A DNA stretch of 64,000 nucleotides from NCBI GenBank assembly GCA_020746835.1, contig JAGPNK010000012.1:1178001-1242000 (forward strand), written 5' to 3'. A program made the position numbers and the translations under genes. Shown here in pieces: positions 1 to 10,908 of the stretch. The stretch is from Stachybotrys elegans (lineage: Eukaryota; Ascomycota; Sordariomycetes; Hypocreales; Stachybotryaceae). The notes beneath the pieces were generated by a model. It did no database searches and had not been told where the DNA came from. It saw nothing but the letters and a program-made list of their open reading frames with translations. Every line of letters starts with the position of its first letter. The stretch's first letter is position 1.

Positions 1-456
1 GTTGCAGTTCCGCTGTCGCGCGTCGCTGAGCTCATAGGTTCGTCAGAAGGCTTTATTCTGTGGTACCAGGCAAACTGATAGTCGAGATAGATCAGTCCAA
101 GGAAGATCTCCAAGGCCTAGGGCTCTTTGTCAGCGTTCTGGGCCATATTGGAGATGGGAACTTTCACGAGACGATTATATTTGAAGACATGGATAGGCAA
201 AAGGTAGAGGATTGTGTCCACAAAATGGTGCACAGGGCCTTGGATATGAACGGGACATGCACAGTAAGTCCTGTCAGCCATGAAGAGCCAACCCAGATAC
301 TAACAAGCATAGGGTGAGCACGGTATAGGCATCGGGAAAAAGGACTATCTCCTCAAGGAGGTTGGGAGCGTCCCAATCGAAGTCATGCGTGCTATTAAAG
401 GGAGCCTTGACCCAAAATGGCTGATGAATCCGGGCAAGATTTTCGATTTTGCTTAA
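1..456 (+). CDS. D-lactate dehydrogenase-type FAD-linked oxidase, 3' end
   Basis: This is the 3' end of a gene that begins outside the window. Exons are 1-37, 82-263 and 313-456. The introns (38-81 with donor gttcgt, 264-312 with gtaagt and branch tactaac) restore one frame ending in TAA at 454-456. The peptide has the GHIGDGNFH motif and then [13 protein letters not shown], the C-terminal signature of the FAD-oxidase C domain in DLD1-type D-lactate (cytochrome) dehydrogenases and related 2-hydroxyacid oxidases. It ends in the usual [11 protein letters not shown] form. By family knowledge it oxidises D-lactate or a similar D-2-hydroxy acid, usually at the mitochondrial inner membrane. The substrate and targeting cannot be judged because the N-terminus is missing. 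Confidence 0.88.
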
Positions 457-1083
457 GCTGTCAATAAATATACCAACATTTACAACAAGAGACTATCCAA
501 GTTGCCATCGAACGTTCTCAATCCGTCAGTGTGAAAAGGAATGACAAGGACTTTTGTGCGTTGCACCACGTATTGCGCATCGTCGAGTCTTCAATAAGCA
601 AACCGCGAACGATTCTGTGACTTGTGCTTCCAGGTTATTGCCTATGATGGAAGAACTAACGACTGCAAGCTCTGCTGTAGTACTGTTTCGTCCCATCTCG
701 GGCTACCCTTTCATAGTGTTTATAGGGAACCGTGCCTTCGCGTGATGATACAAGCGTGGGACTATGGCGGATGGTTGCAACTCTATGCCGAGTCAGTGAA
801 CATTCCCATGATGGGAGCATTTGATTACTGGCCAACGTTTGCTGCTAGCTCTTGTCGCTCATGGTTTGGCGGAGCAGTTTCGGGAGCCGACCGAAGCCCC
901 TGACGGGTGGCTCGGAAACTACCCGTCCCTCGATGGATCTCGACGCATTGCCGAGGAATTGTCAGGCGTGTATCGGTTCGAACCCGCAAACCGACGTCCC
1001 GGCTTGATTCAGTCGCCCGACCCCTCTTCACATGGTCGAGTTGCGCGAGTATATAGCAAACCAGTTGTGAAGCCATCACATTC
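457..1083. other. Intergenic, tandem genes; promoter side of TPP enzyme
   Basis: I see no gene here. The open frames have no fungal gene character and overlap one another. A TATATA at 1050-1055 lies 29 bp before the ATG at 1084 and could serve the next gene. Confidence 0.5.
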
Positions 1084-2971
1084 ATGAGGCACACAGTGAA
1101 CACCTCAACCACCATCACCACCATGTAAGTCGTGCACTTCTATTTCGTGTGGTAAATCTACTAAGTAAATGACAGGTATACCACATCGTTTGCGTTCTTT
1201 GAGGCGTTGGTGGAGGCCGGGGTGAAGCATTGCTTTGTCAATCTTGGCTCTGATCACCCTAGCATCCTCGAAGCTATGGTCAAAGGCCAGCGGGAGATTC
1301 CCGACAAGTTTCCCCGCATCATTACATGTCCAAATGAAATGGTAGCCTTGTCCATGGCGGATGGATACGCAAGAGCAAGCGGGGAGCCACAGTGCGTCAT
1401 CGTTCACGTCGACGTCGGGACGTCAGCGCTGGCCGCTGCCGTGCACAATGCTGCCATGGGCAGGGCACCCGTTTTGATCTTTGCCGGTCTCTCGCCATTT
1501 ACCCTCGAGGGAGAACTCACGGGTTCGCGCACCGAATTCATGTAAGAGCCCATTGATCCCTGATGTGTTGGTTGCAACATTACTGACCTGCCAAAGTCAC
1601 TGGATGCAAGATGTTGTAGATCAGAAGCAGATCGTCGCCCAGTACTGTCGCTACGTGGCCGAAATCAAGACGGGCAGAAATGTGAAGCAAATGGTGGCCC
1701 GGGCGCTGCAATTTGCTACCAGTACGCCGCAAGGCCCTGTCTATCTCATGGGGGCTCGCGAGGTCATGGAGGAAACCATAGAGCCCTACAGCATCGACCC
1801 AGCCTTTTGGAAGCCAGTTGGACCAGCTGCGCTCCCAGCAAGCGCGGTAGAAGATATCGCCCGCAGTCTGATGCAGGCATCGGAGCCCCTTGTCGTTGTT
1901 GGCTATAGTGGACGGAATCACGCAGCTGTCGATTCACTGGTGGCCTTGGCCGATACCATCAAGGGGCTGCGGGTTCTTGATACTGGAGGCTCCGACATGT
2001 GTTTCCCAGCTAACCATCCAGGTTGGCTGGGCACAAAGTATGGCGGCGATGAGAGCGTAACAACAGCCGACGTTCTCCTTATTCTCGACTGCGATGTTCC
2101 CTGGGTCAACACCCTACGCAAGCCGAAGCCAGGGGCTACAATCTATCACATTGATACCGATCCCCTAAAGCGGTCCATGCTTCTTTTCTACATTGATGCA
2201 CAGCATCGCTACCAAGTGGATGCTGCAACGGCAATCGATCAGATTGTGTCTTACCTGCAATCATCCTTCTCGACAGAGCTGGCAAGTCAGCCATTCCAGG
2301 CTCGGTGGGAGGCACTGCAAAAGTCCTACAAGGAGCACCTACACACTCTCGACCAGAGGGCCCAGCCACTTGATACTCTGCACATTGACTATGTGTGCGC
2401 AACGCTACGCAAGACATTGCCTGACGGCACTATTTTTGCGGTTGAGGCTGTCACCAACACGGTTCCTGTCGCGGACCAGATCCGGGCAACATTGCCCGGT
2501 CAGTGGATTCATTGCGGCGGAGGCGGCCTCGGATGGAGTGGAGGTGGCGCTCTCGGGATGAAGCTGGCCGAGGATGCTGCAGCGGCAGTTGGCAAGCGTG
2601 AGCCTCGTTTCGTCGTCCAGATCGTCGGCGATGGCTCCTTTCTCTTCAGCGTGCCTTCGAGCGTCTACTGGATATCGGCGCGATACGGAATCCCCATTCT
2701 TACCATTGTGCTCAATAACCAAGGCTGGAATGCCCCGCGAAGATCAATGCTGCTTGTGCATCCAAACGGTCTCGCATCCCAGGCGACGAGAGAGGAACTG
2801 AATATTTCCTTTACCCCAAGTCCTAACTATTCAGAAATTGCTAGGGCAGCAAGTGATGGGCTTATCTTTGCTTCCAGAGTTGCAGATGCAAAGCAGCTTG
2901 ACACTGCACTCGAAGGAGCTATTGCTAGTCTAAAGAAAGGTGTCTCGGCAGTGCCTGATATCGCTATATAA
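1084..2971 (+). CDS. Thiamine-diphosphate-dependent enzyme (acetolactate synthase/benzoylformate decarboxylase-like)
   Basis: Exons are 1084-1124, 1176-1541 and 1597-2971, giving 593 residues. Both introns (51 and 55 bp) have GTAAG donors. The N-terminal TPP-binding Pyr domain shows the activating glutamate in CPNEMVALSMADGYAR (about Glu68). The central domain is Rossmann-like. The C-terminal PP domain has the Mg/TPP motif GDGSF, about residue 479, ending in NNQGW. Length and order match the acetolactate synthase large-subunit, benzoylformate decarboxylase and 2-hydroxyacyl lyase group. No mitochondrial presequence is evident, which argues against the housekeeping Ilv2 enzyme. It should cleave or join a 2-keto acid; the substrate is unknown. 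It lies in tandem behind a 2-hydroxyacid oxidase, which could supply a 2-keto acid (inference). Confidence 0.9.
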
Positions 2972-3350
2972 TTAGGAGGCCAATATTAGACATCTTGCAG
3001 CATATACTCAGTCACCTATCACACCTTTCACATTGCCCTGATATGCTCTACCTTATTCTCTCCGCATGCCTAACATGCCGTAGAAGTCATCGAAGGCACC
3101 CGTACTCAACCCTTTTATCTCAAGATAGGTTTTGACCCTAGGGTAATAGATCTTCCATCGAAACAACCCTTCTCGTACGTTACAGCCACACGGTTTTCTC
3201 GGGCTAATTTTCTTGCAATGCCACGTATTGATTTGATATCGTTTTTATCGGTCTGTATCCCACTGAGGCACACGAACAGGGAGTCCCACGTAGATCTTCC
3301 ATCAGCATTCTAACCATAGAACCACTTGATTAAAATGACACTCAATCTTT
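2972..3350. other. Convergent intergenic region
   Basis: This is the spacer between the 3' ends of the TPP enzyme and the BTB-like gene. I see no gene or repeat in it. Confidence 0.6.
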
Positions 3351-5287
3351 TTATCTCGTTACATATAACCCATCCTGTAAGGCAATGCGGTGTTTAGCAG
3401 CTGCCACATAATTGGCACTATGAGATACCTGTCCCGAGAGACGAAGGATGAAATCCCGGCACTCGGAGCATGTCTTCAAGCCTCTGCCGAAAATATGCTC
3501 GCTTCGCCGAGGACACCCCGGGCCCCCAGAAGTCTCATAGGTATTTGGATTACCAACAGACCGGAAACCTAGAACAAAAGGGCCATCTGCTTGGTGTTGT
3601 TGAGATGCTTGTTCGCCCAGCTCTCCATTCCCTGATGTTTCTGGCGGCCTCGTCACATTTTCCAGCAACGCTGCCACTTGGCCCTTCTTGTCTTTCTCCT
3701 TGACCTTCGTTGATACAATCTCTTCTGCTGGTTCTGGAATGGGGTCTGATGCTGGATCAGGCACCGCTGTTGGGTGTATAGCCGGCTCCATTGCTGCGGA
3801 TATGCCATGATCGAGCATCTTCTTCTTCTTCTTCTTCTTCATTATCTTCTTCTCCTTCATCGACACTTTTGCTGCCGCGACTGGCTCTTCCGTCAATTCC
3901 AGTACCATTTCATGTGCCGACTCGAAGGCTGGCTCCGGCTCAGCTGGCATATCTGACGGTGGCTCGGCTGGCACATCTGATGATGGCTCGGCTGGCATAT
4001 CTGATGGTGGCTCAGGTACTCCTGCTGGCTCTGCCTCTGCTTCTAGAACTGGCACTGGCTCGGCTATTGGTTCTGGTTCCAGCTCGAATATTTCCTCTGG
4101 TTCTGCCTTGAGTATTGGTTCTGTCTCTGGCTCAGGGATTGGTTCTGGTTCTCGGGGTTGAGGTTCCGGCTCTGGCTCAGGGATTGGTTCTGGTTCCGGC
4201 TCTGGCTCAGGGATTGGTTCTGGTTCTGGTTCTGGTTCTCGGGGTTGAGGTTCTGGCTCTGACTCGGGGATTGATTCTGGTTCTGGTTCTGGCTCAGGGA
4301 TTGATTCTGGTTCTGGTTCTGGTTCTCGGGGTTGAGGTTCTGGCTCTGGCTCGGGTATCGGCTCTACTTCTGGGTCGAGTACCAGCTGTGCTTCTGGCTC
4401 GGGTGCTGGGATAGAGTCTCCGGTCTCCTCATCATCTCCATTACAGATAAGAGGGGTAGCTGGGGAGTCGTCCTGCCTCTCAGGCTCTGCTCTTTCACAT
4501 ACTGCTTCATCTGGATCAGCCTGAATTGTCAGGGTATGATCTTCGAGCGGCTCAAGTTGCAAAGCAGCGTCGGGATCCTGAGGTAAGGTGGTGCCGGTGC
4601 GAACCAGTTCTACCAGACTCATAAAAAGCAGGTCGCTTACTGAGAAAAAATTGCTCTCAGTACCTGATCTCAGACAATCCAGGAAATCCGAAGTTTCTGA
4701 AGAATTCTGAAAGACCGACTGGAGGCCAGATTTCAAGTAACCACCAAGCCACGCGTCGCTGGCACTTGGATTGGGATACGCACTCCGTAAGATATCGAGA
4801 GTCTTGCTGAATGGGATTTCATTCCCAAGCCTATCCATCTCGCGTTTGACAAGCTCTTCCAGAGAGTGTATGTCGTATTTGCGAGCCAGGGAATAAACTT
4901 GTATGCATGTCGTAAACTCATCAATAAGCCTCTCATCAGATGTTGAACCCTTGGGTTTGAGACTCTGATATGTGTCCGTGAAGAAATAATGCACAAGCGC
5001 ATGTCCAACATCTGAACTTATCTCCAACTGTAGGGTTGAATTCCACAGACTAAAGAGGGACTGTAGCTTCGGGCACTTGCGAAGTAGAGGGCTTGGAAAG
5101 GCGAGATTAGTTCCATGTTTGGTGCGGATCGTATATTGGGAAGCAGCATATGGACTGAACATGAGTTAATGCAAGATCTGCCTTAACGGGCTGCCACTTA
5201 CGATGATTCCGGCCGTGTATCGATCTCATCCGTGCGACAGGCTGCGTCTACAGGCTTGGTAGCCTTTCTGATTTTCTTCTTCGCCAT
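3351..5287 (-). CDS. BTB-like protein with EPEP low-complexity tract
   Basis: Exon 1 (5287-5202) encodes a lysine-rich start, [12 protein letters not shown] 47 bp intron (5201-5155, donor gtaagt) leads to exon 2 (5154-3351), giving 629 residues. Residues of about 35-150 resemble a fungal BTB/POZ fold: a stretch ending [13 protein letters not shown], then [21 protein letters not shown]. The middle is a glutamate-proline tract of repeated PEPEPE and QPREPEP units (about 3930-4400), then a run of lysines (about 3822-3850) and a cysteine pair CSEC near the end. BTB domains usually mediate protein contacts; the EP tract is probably disordered. No catalytic domain is visible and the role is unknown. 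The EP tract is a simple-sequence region likely to vary in length between strains. Confidence 0.75.
3930..4400 (-). repeat. Degenerate [11 protein letters not shown] coding minisatellite
   Basis: Imperfect 6-48 bp units (plus strand ggttctggttctggctc and variants) encode the Glu-Pro tract of the BTB-like protein. A (TTC)n run at about 3822-3842 encodes the lysine run downstream. Confidence 0.85.
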
Positions 5288-6490
5288 GATTCTAGCCCGC
5301 AATTATTAACAATTGTAGAAGTAGGTCGACGAGGGAAGAGGGAGATCCAAAGAAGCAGAATCACAGTCCTAGGTGACGGGGAGGTCTTTGTACACTTGTT
5401 GCCGATACCATCTTCACTGTAATTATAGTGCGGGGTCGCTTTCTGGTTTGCTGCACGTTGTCAGGTGCCTTGCGTTGGGTTGAATTTACCACCCGATCCG
5501 TCTGCAGCCTGACATGAATGTTACTTCAGCCCCTCAGTTTTATCCATACAGAGAAGCACACATGGCCACATGAGTTATTGGATGCTGTTGGGTATGCCTG
5601 CATATGTACGAACATACACCAGCTTCTAGCTGATATAGGCTATTTTGGCCATTGCAATTCGGCTGGCAATCACGATTCTACCGGCTTGAAGCTGAACCAA
5701 TGCCGAACCAGACTTAGAGCATAGGTTCGAAATGAACCAATAATTCATTGCCACATATACCGTGCATTACAGCTGTTGTCGTCTACACGTCGACAAACAA
5801 AGTGACGTCCTAGGTTTACCGCAGATTCAATTAGTACGGCGATGCTGGTGGAGAGTTTGAGGGAAGTGGTTCTGCTACCGTCGAGGATAGCAAATAGCTC
5901 TGTCTTGTGGAATCCTCAACTACCTGCTGGAAAATTATCATAGGGCGGAAATGAACGCCAACTCTTGGGATGAATAGTCGAAAGGTCATCAAGAGGGGCA
6001 TATAGAAGACAAAGTGACGACGCATTATCCGAGCTTGAGTTCTTTCTTCCCCTGTGACGAATGACAGTGTTTTGCGACATAATTCGATATAAAGATGGGT
6101 CTAGATACTGTTATACGCAAACCCTGTCGAAAAGGAAGCGGGAGGGTGATAACGTAGGCTTAGCCGCAAGACACCTCAATCGGTGCCAATATCAAGGCAG
6201 TCGATAATATATCGACTCGTCAGTGAGTTGAATAGACCCGGTATATTGGGGTTGTCTCAGCATCAAGTCAAACCCGATAATGGCTTGGCAATTCGACAAC
6301 TGCATGCTTGGAGATCAATAGATCAACAAGTCTCCACCTATCGCATATTTGAGGCGGTGTGGATTTTACCCCTCACCTAACTTCTACAGCCCAGCATCTG
6401 GAGAGTTAATTTATACTTGTTATCCTGTCACTCGTATTGTTGATTCTGGCGGAGAAGGCAGCTGTATTGCCGCCTGATAATTTGAGTGAG
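5288..6490. other. Intergenic, divergent promoter region
   Basis: This 1.2 kb stretch lies between the BTB-like gene (minus) and the methyltransferase (plus). Its open frames are short and not protein-like. I see no RNA gene or repeat. Confidence 0.5.
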
Positions 6491-7897
6491 ATGTCAACTG
6501 GAAGTTCACCCAAAGAAGCCGCGGCTGAAACCGTCGAGCCCACAACTGACAACCTCCTCCCTGGGGATCATTGGGTTAGTTTCACTAGCGCCCGTCTTTA
6601 ACAGCATCAGTCCGCGGTTGAACCTTCTGGTCTAACCAGTCATTTGCAGGCCCAACAATATGACGATGTGGACTCAGTCCTGGGCAGTGAGGCCTCCGAG
6701 TCTACCGCTTCGATGAGCTCTAGTATTCTTGAATATCGCACTATCCACGGTCGGACTTACCACAGCGAGCGAGGCGATGCCAATTATTGGTATGTCCAGT
6801 ACCGTGACTCACGGGCAACCTGTTGACTGTTGCGACTAACAATTCCACAGGGGCTCAAATGACGAGCAGCAGACTGAGTCAATGGATATGAAGTACGTTG
6901 GCTCCTCCAAATAACCTGGCAAGGCTTTTGACCGTTACAGTCATCATGTTCTCACCCTCGCAATCGGAGGAAAGCTTCACCTCGCGCCCTTGGGCAAGGA
7001 CATCAAAGTCAGTACAGCCTGTCCCTATGAACCTCGTTAACCGATTTACCAGAAAGCCGTTGATATTGGAACTGGCACCGGAATCTGGGCCATGTAAGCG
7101 CCATGACCAAGGTATCGCCACGCAAGCTGACCTTTTAGTGACTTTGCAGACGAATACCCGGGATGCTCTGTCATTGGCACCGATGTCTCGCCCATCCAGC
7201 CCAGCTGGGTCCCTCCAAACCTGCAATTGTGAGCACTGTATCGTAAACAGTCACGTTCGGGGCTAATACACCCAAGCCAAATCGATGACTGCACCCAGGA
7301 ATGGACATTTGAGGATGGTAGTCTTGATTATGTTCACATGCGGTACATGACAGGAAGCATAGTGGATTGGAAAGCGCTGTTTCGCGAAGCTTTCCGATGC
7401 TGTGCGCCAGGTGGCTACATGGAAAGTCTGGAATCATCACCGTGGTTCAAGAGCGACGACGGAACCGTAACTGACACAAGTGCCATGGGCCAGTGGGGCA
7501 AGCTCTTTGTGGAAGGCAGCAAGAAGCTCGGCCGGACCTTTACCATGGTACCGGACGGACTTCAACGCGAAGGAATGGAGGAAGCGGGATTTGTGGATAT
7601 CCAAGAGTTTGACATGAAGGTACGTCTAGATCCACACCAACAAGTTCCATCTGACTTGAATAGGTTCCTGTTGGCGACTGGCCCAAGGACCCAAAGCTAA
7701 GAGAGATTGGGCGCTTTGCACGGGCTACTCTGGAACAGGATGTCGAGGGGTACGTGCTGTACATGGCCACCATGCAAGGTTGGTCTAAAGAAGAAGTGAC
7801 CTTGTACGCTGCTCATTTCCGCCGTGAGCTGCGAAACACGGCGATTCACGGATATTTCCATATGAAGGTGGTCTGGGGTAAGAAGCCGGATGCCTAG
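6491..7897 (+). CDS. LaeA-like SAM-dependent methyltransferase
   Basis: There are eight exons: 6491-6574, 6650-6789, 6851-6892, 6941-7007, 7053-7093, 7139-7228, 7277-7619 and 7664-7897, giving 346 residues. All seven introns are 44-75 bp with GT/AG ends. Evidence for the family is the [17 protein letters not shown] lead-in, the SAM motif [20 protein letters not shown], then [15 protein letters not shown] and the late GGYMESLE block, all standard in LaeA-like proteins. Those with known roles act as global regulators of secondary metabolism or methylate cluster products. This one sits just upstream of a Zn2Cys6 factor on the same strand (521 bp gap), so a cluster-specific role is plausible. The substrate is unknown. 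Confidence 0.92.
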
Positions 7898-8418
7898 TCC
7901 TCTTATCAATCTAGTAATAGGCGTCACTGTCAACCAACTTGCCAGTTGTTATCTTTATCGTCAGAGTGGGCGTCTTCGAAGTCGCTGGTCTGTACCAAAT
8001 AAGTAATCCCTCGTAGCCGTGGATAAGCATCCGATGACAAGGTGTTTCGCCCTTCGAAGGCGATCTTATGGGATAATCACCTACATTGACCAGCTATTAA
8101 CGGAATGGGTTCACGTGTACAATACCTACAGCATCACAAAGAGCTTGATAAGACATGAAACATCCTTACTGGATCACGCTAACTCTAATGTGGGAATCCA
8201 GATAAGAGGCGCGTTTACTAACTGTAACCTTGGCGATAGCTCCCGCGATCGGCGTCACCACAGCACAGAACGCCTCCTTGATTTCTAAACTGGTGCAATT
8301 CGCGCATAACTGAGCGTCTTGGTTATAGGTCCGACTCCGCAATGTAATCAACACGTGACAATCTCCAACGTCAAGCCGCTACGTCAGATCACCACATCAC
8401 TCTGAGCGGGCAGGTTCC
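7898..8418. other. Intergenic, promoter of the Zn2Cys6 gene
   Basis: No gene is seen. This is the tandem spacer between the methyltransferase and the regulator. Confidence 0.5.
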
Positions 8419-10755
8419 ATGGATCAGAACAGAAGATCCCCGCCGCCTAGCGAGGATTCTCCGCCGAGCAAGAAGCAGAGATCCCTCGCATGCAGGTGAG
8501 AGGCGCGACGGCTACTGTTGTACCAGTCTGACGCGCGCGACCAGGAGATGCCGGCACAGGAAGCAGAAGTGCGAGGATAAGCGACCTTGCTCCAACTGCC
8601 ACAAGTCTGGCGAGGAATGCCTCCCTACTGAGCCAGCACCGCGCGGCAATGTCGATAGTGACTACGTAAAGGCCCTCGAGGTGAGAGTGGCAGAACTTGA
8701 GTCGCGCGATCCCGTAGAGAGCCGAGATCACGCCCCGGCCTTCGACCATGCTTCTCGCGCTCGCCATCCTGCACAAATCAGCAATGATGCCGCTTGTTAT
8801 TCTGCACCGGACGATTCATCATTCTCACGAGGCGATGCCAGGCAGCGACGACCTTCGGAAGCCGCGCAGATACTCCAGGCTATCTCGACACCCTCTCCGG
8901 CGGCGCTGTATGCCAACCCTCGACGTGCCTACTCTAACCCCTCTCCTGGTGGCTTGTTAACCCTTGCCGATGACTCAGACTCGGGCATGGAGCATCTGAT
9001 TTACGGCCTGGTCACCAGTCCATATGGTCAACGAGAGCCTCGGGAAGACGATAATCACCATGCCCTGTCGCGTGGAATCCAGGTCAACTCTCCGAGGGAC
9101 GGCGACTATCTTCCACATTCGCAGATTGCAGGACTATCGCCAGAGATTGAGGACATTTTACTCGGCGCTTACCGTGACCGTGCACAGTCTCAATATCCCT
9201 TCTTCCACTGGAATACCTTCCTGTCCTGGCATGCCGACTGGAAGACCTGCCAACCGACCGACCTGGCCAGCCGACAATGGCAGGGCTTCTTTGTCAATAT
9301 GGTTTATGCCACGGCTATTCTCTGCTTGGCCCTGCCGAGCAACGGTCCATTGGATGCAAGAGCTTTTTACAGAAATGGAGTGTCCCTCCTACCATCTGTT
9401 TTGCGGCGGGCCGATCCAATTTTAAAGGCACAGGCGTATCTGATTTTGACAGTCCATGCTATCCATTGGTGTTCCACGCAGCGCATACTATCGCTGGCTT
9501 CCACGACCATCAGGTATTGCGTCCAAAACGAATTCCATCTGGCCGAAACAGAGACGCGCCCCCATAGCCCGTCGGATCGGCTGGAGACCCAGGTCCGTCG
9601 CCGGTGTTTCTGGTCGGCGTATGGCATGGACCGTTTGATCATGTCGGCATTCAACATACCGCATTCCATCCCCGACGCCATGATAACCAGCAAGCTCTAC
9701 GCGAATATTGATGACGAAGATCTCATGAATATTGCGGCCCATGCACCCATGGACGCCGAACTCCCCGATTCCCCTCACTACACATGTGTCTCCTCGGCAC
9801 TCCACATCACGCAGTGCCGTCGGATCCAGTCTGAGATTACCGGCTACACGTTGAGATGGGACTACGAGATGCACTACGAAGGATCGTCAGAGTGGAGGAT
9901 CAGGATTCTTTCCGAGCTCGAAAGCTACAAGGTACGAGTGCAGAATTTCACTGATCCTCGGGCCAAGGGCCACACTTCCTGGCGTTGGCTCGCCATGATA
10001 TACCATTATACCCTCTTGATGCTGTATAGACCTACAAAGGAAACAGTATTGGGGCCCGCCGGGGATTGGGCGGTGCAAGCAAGCAGCCAGGCCTGCCTGT
10101 TCTTTCGCAAGTCGCAGATGGATCGTCAGGTTGCGCAAGCATGGGTTGGCGTGAGTATCGAGCTTCCTGTTGACGCAACGTGCTAATCTTGTCGCAGCTG
10201 CTAGTCCAGTTCCAGTCCGGGGTGACGTTGCTGTATTGTTTCTGGGCCACCCCGCCCGAGCATCGCACGGAAAACTACTGCTCTCCCGACGTGTTTGACG
10301 CCATCAGAGCCTGCTCCAACATCTTGGCCATCATGACGGATCGCTGGCCCAAAGCTGACTGTCTCCGAGACGTGTTCGAGCTGCTGGCTAGGGAGGTGCC
10401 GATAATAGACCGACCCAACTGTCCCCCGACGCGTCTCTCTGCTACAACCGTCGCCACGATTCGCGACAAACTACCCGAGGTCAGAGCCCTGGTCGTCCAT
10501 CGGGACATTCTGCGCATGTTGCAAGAGATGATTACGGATGATTTTCCTCGCAACACAAGGAGTCCGTCTGTCGCGCAGCAACGCAACGCCGCCATGTTGA
10601 GCCGAGCAGTGGTCGGCGAGTCATTAACGACCGCAGCGTTTGAATTACCATTCACGAGTCAGCATCTCTTTGATGTCAACGGCGAAGATGCCCAGGTGTC
10701 CCTAGCCAGCGATGAGCTTCTTGTATTTCCCGGGCTGTTTGATATCGGTAGCTAA
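8419..10755 (+). CDS. Zn2Cys6 transcription factor with fungal-specific domain
   Basis: Exons are 8419-8495, 8545-10150 and 10198-10755, giving 746 residues. The first intron (49 bp) splits the zinc cluster. After splicing the cysteines follow C-x2-C-x6-C-x5-C-x2-C-x6-C, from ACRRCRHRKQKC to CSNCHKSGEEC, and a coiled linker (VKALEVRVAELESR) follows. Residues of about 180-500 match the fungal-specific transcription factor domain (YRDRAQSQYPFFHW, then RRRCFWSAYGMDRLI). It is a nuclear DNA-binding regulator; CGG-type targets are usual for the family. Its place among enzyme genes and a transporter suggests it controls some of them (inference). Confidence 0.95.
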
Positions 10756-10908
10756 AACCAGGGTGCGCAACTATTTGGGCCAATTCACCGTCATATCATT
10801 CCCGTCGTCTACCCTGACCTTTGTACTATTTACGCTATTGATGTATTTACTAGGCTTCATATTTACTGGATAGTCGAATCATGTTGGTTTGATTTAACAT
10901 TCTATCTC

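Noticed and set aside
3774..4414. Plus-strand ORFs rich in Leu/Val over the EPEP tract
   Set aside because: They are shadows of the Glu-Pro repeat on the opposite strand.
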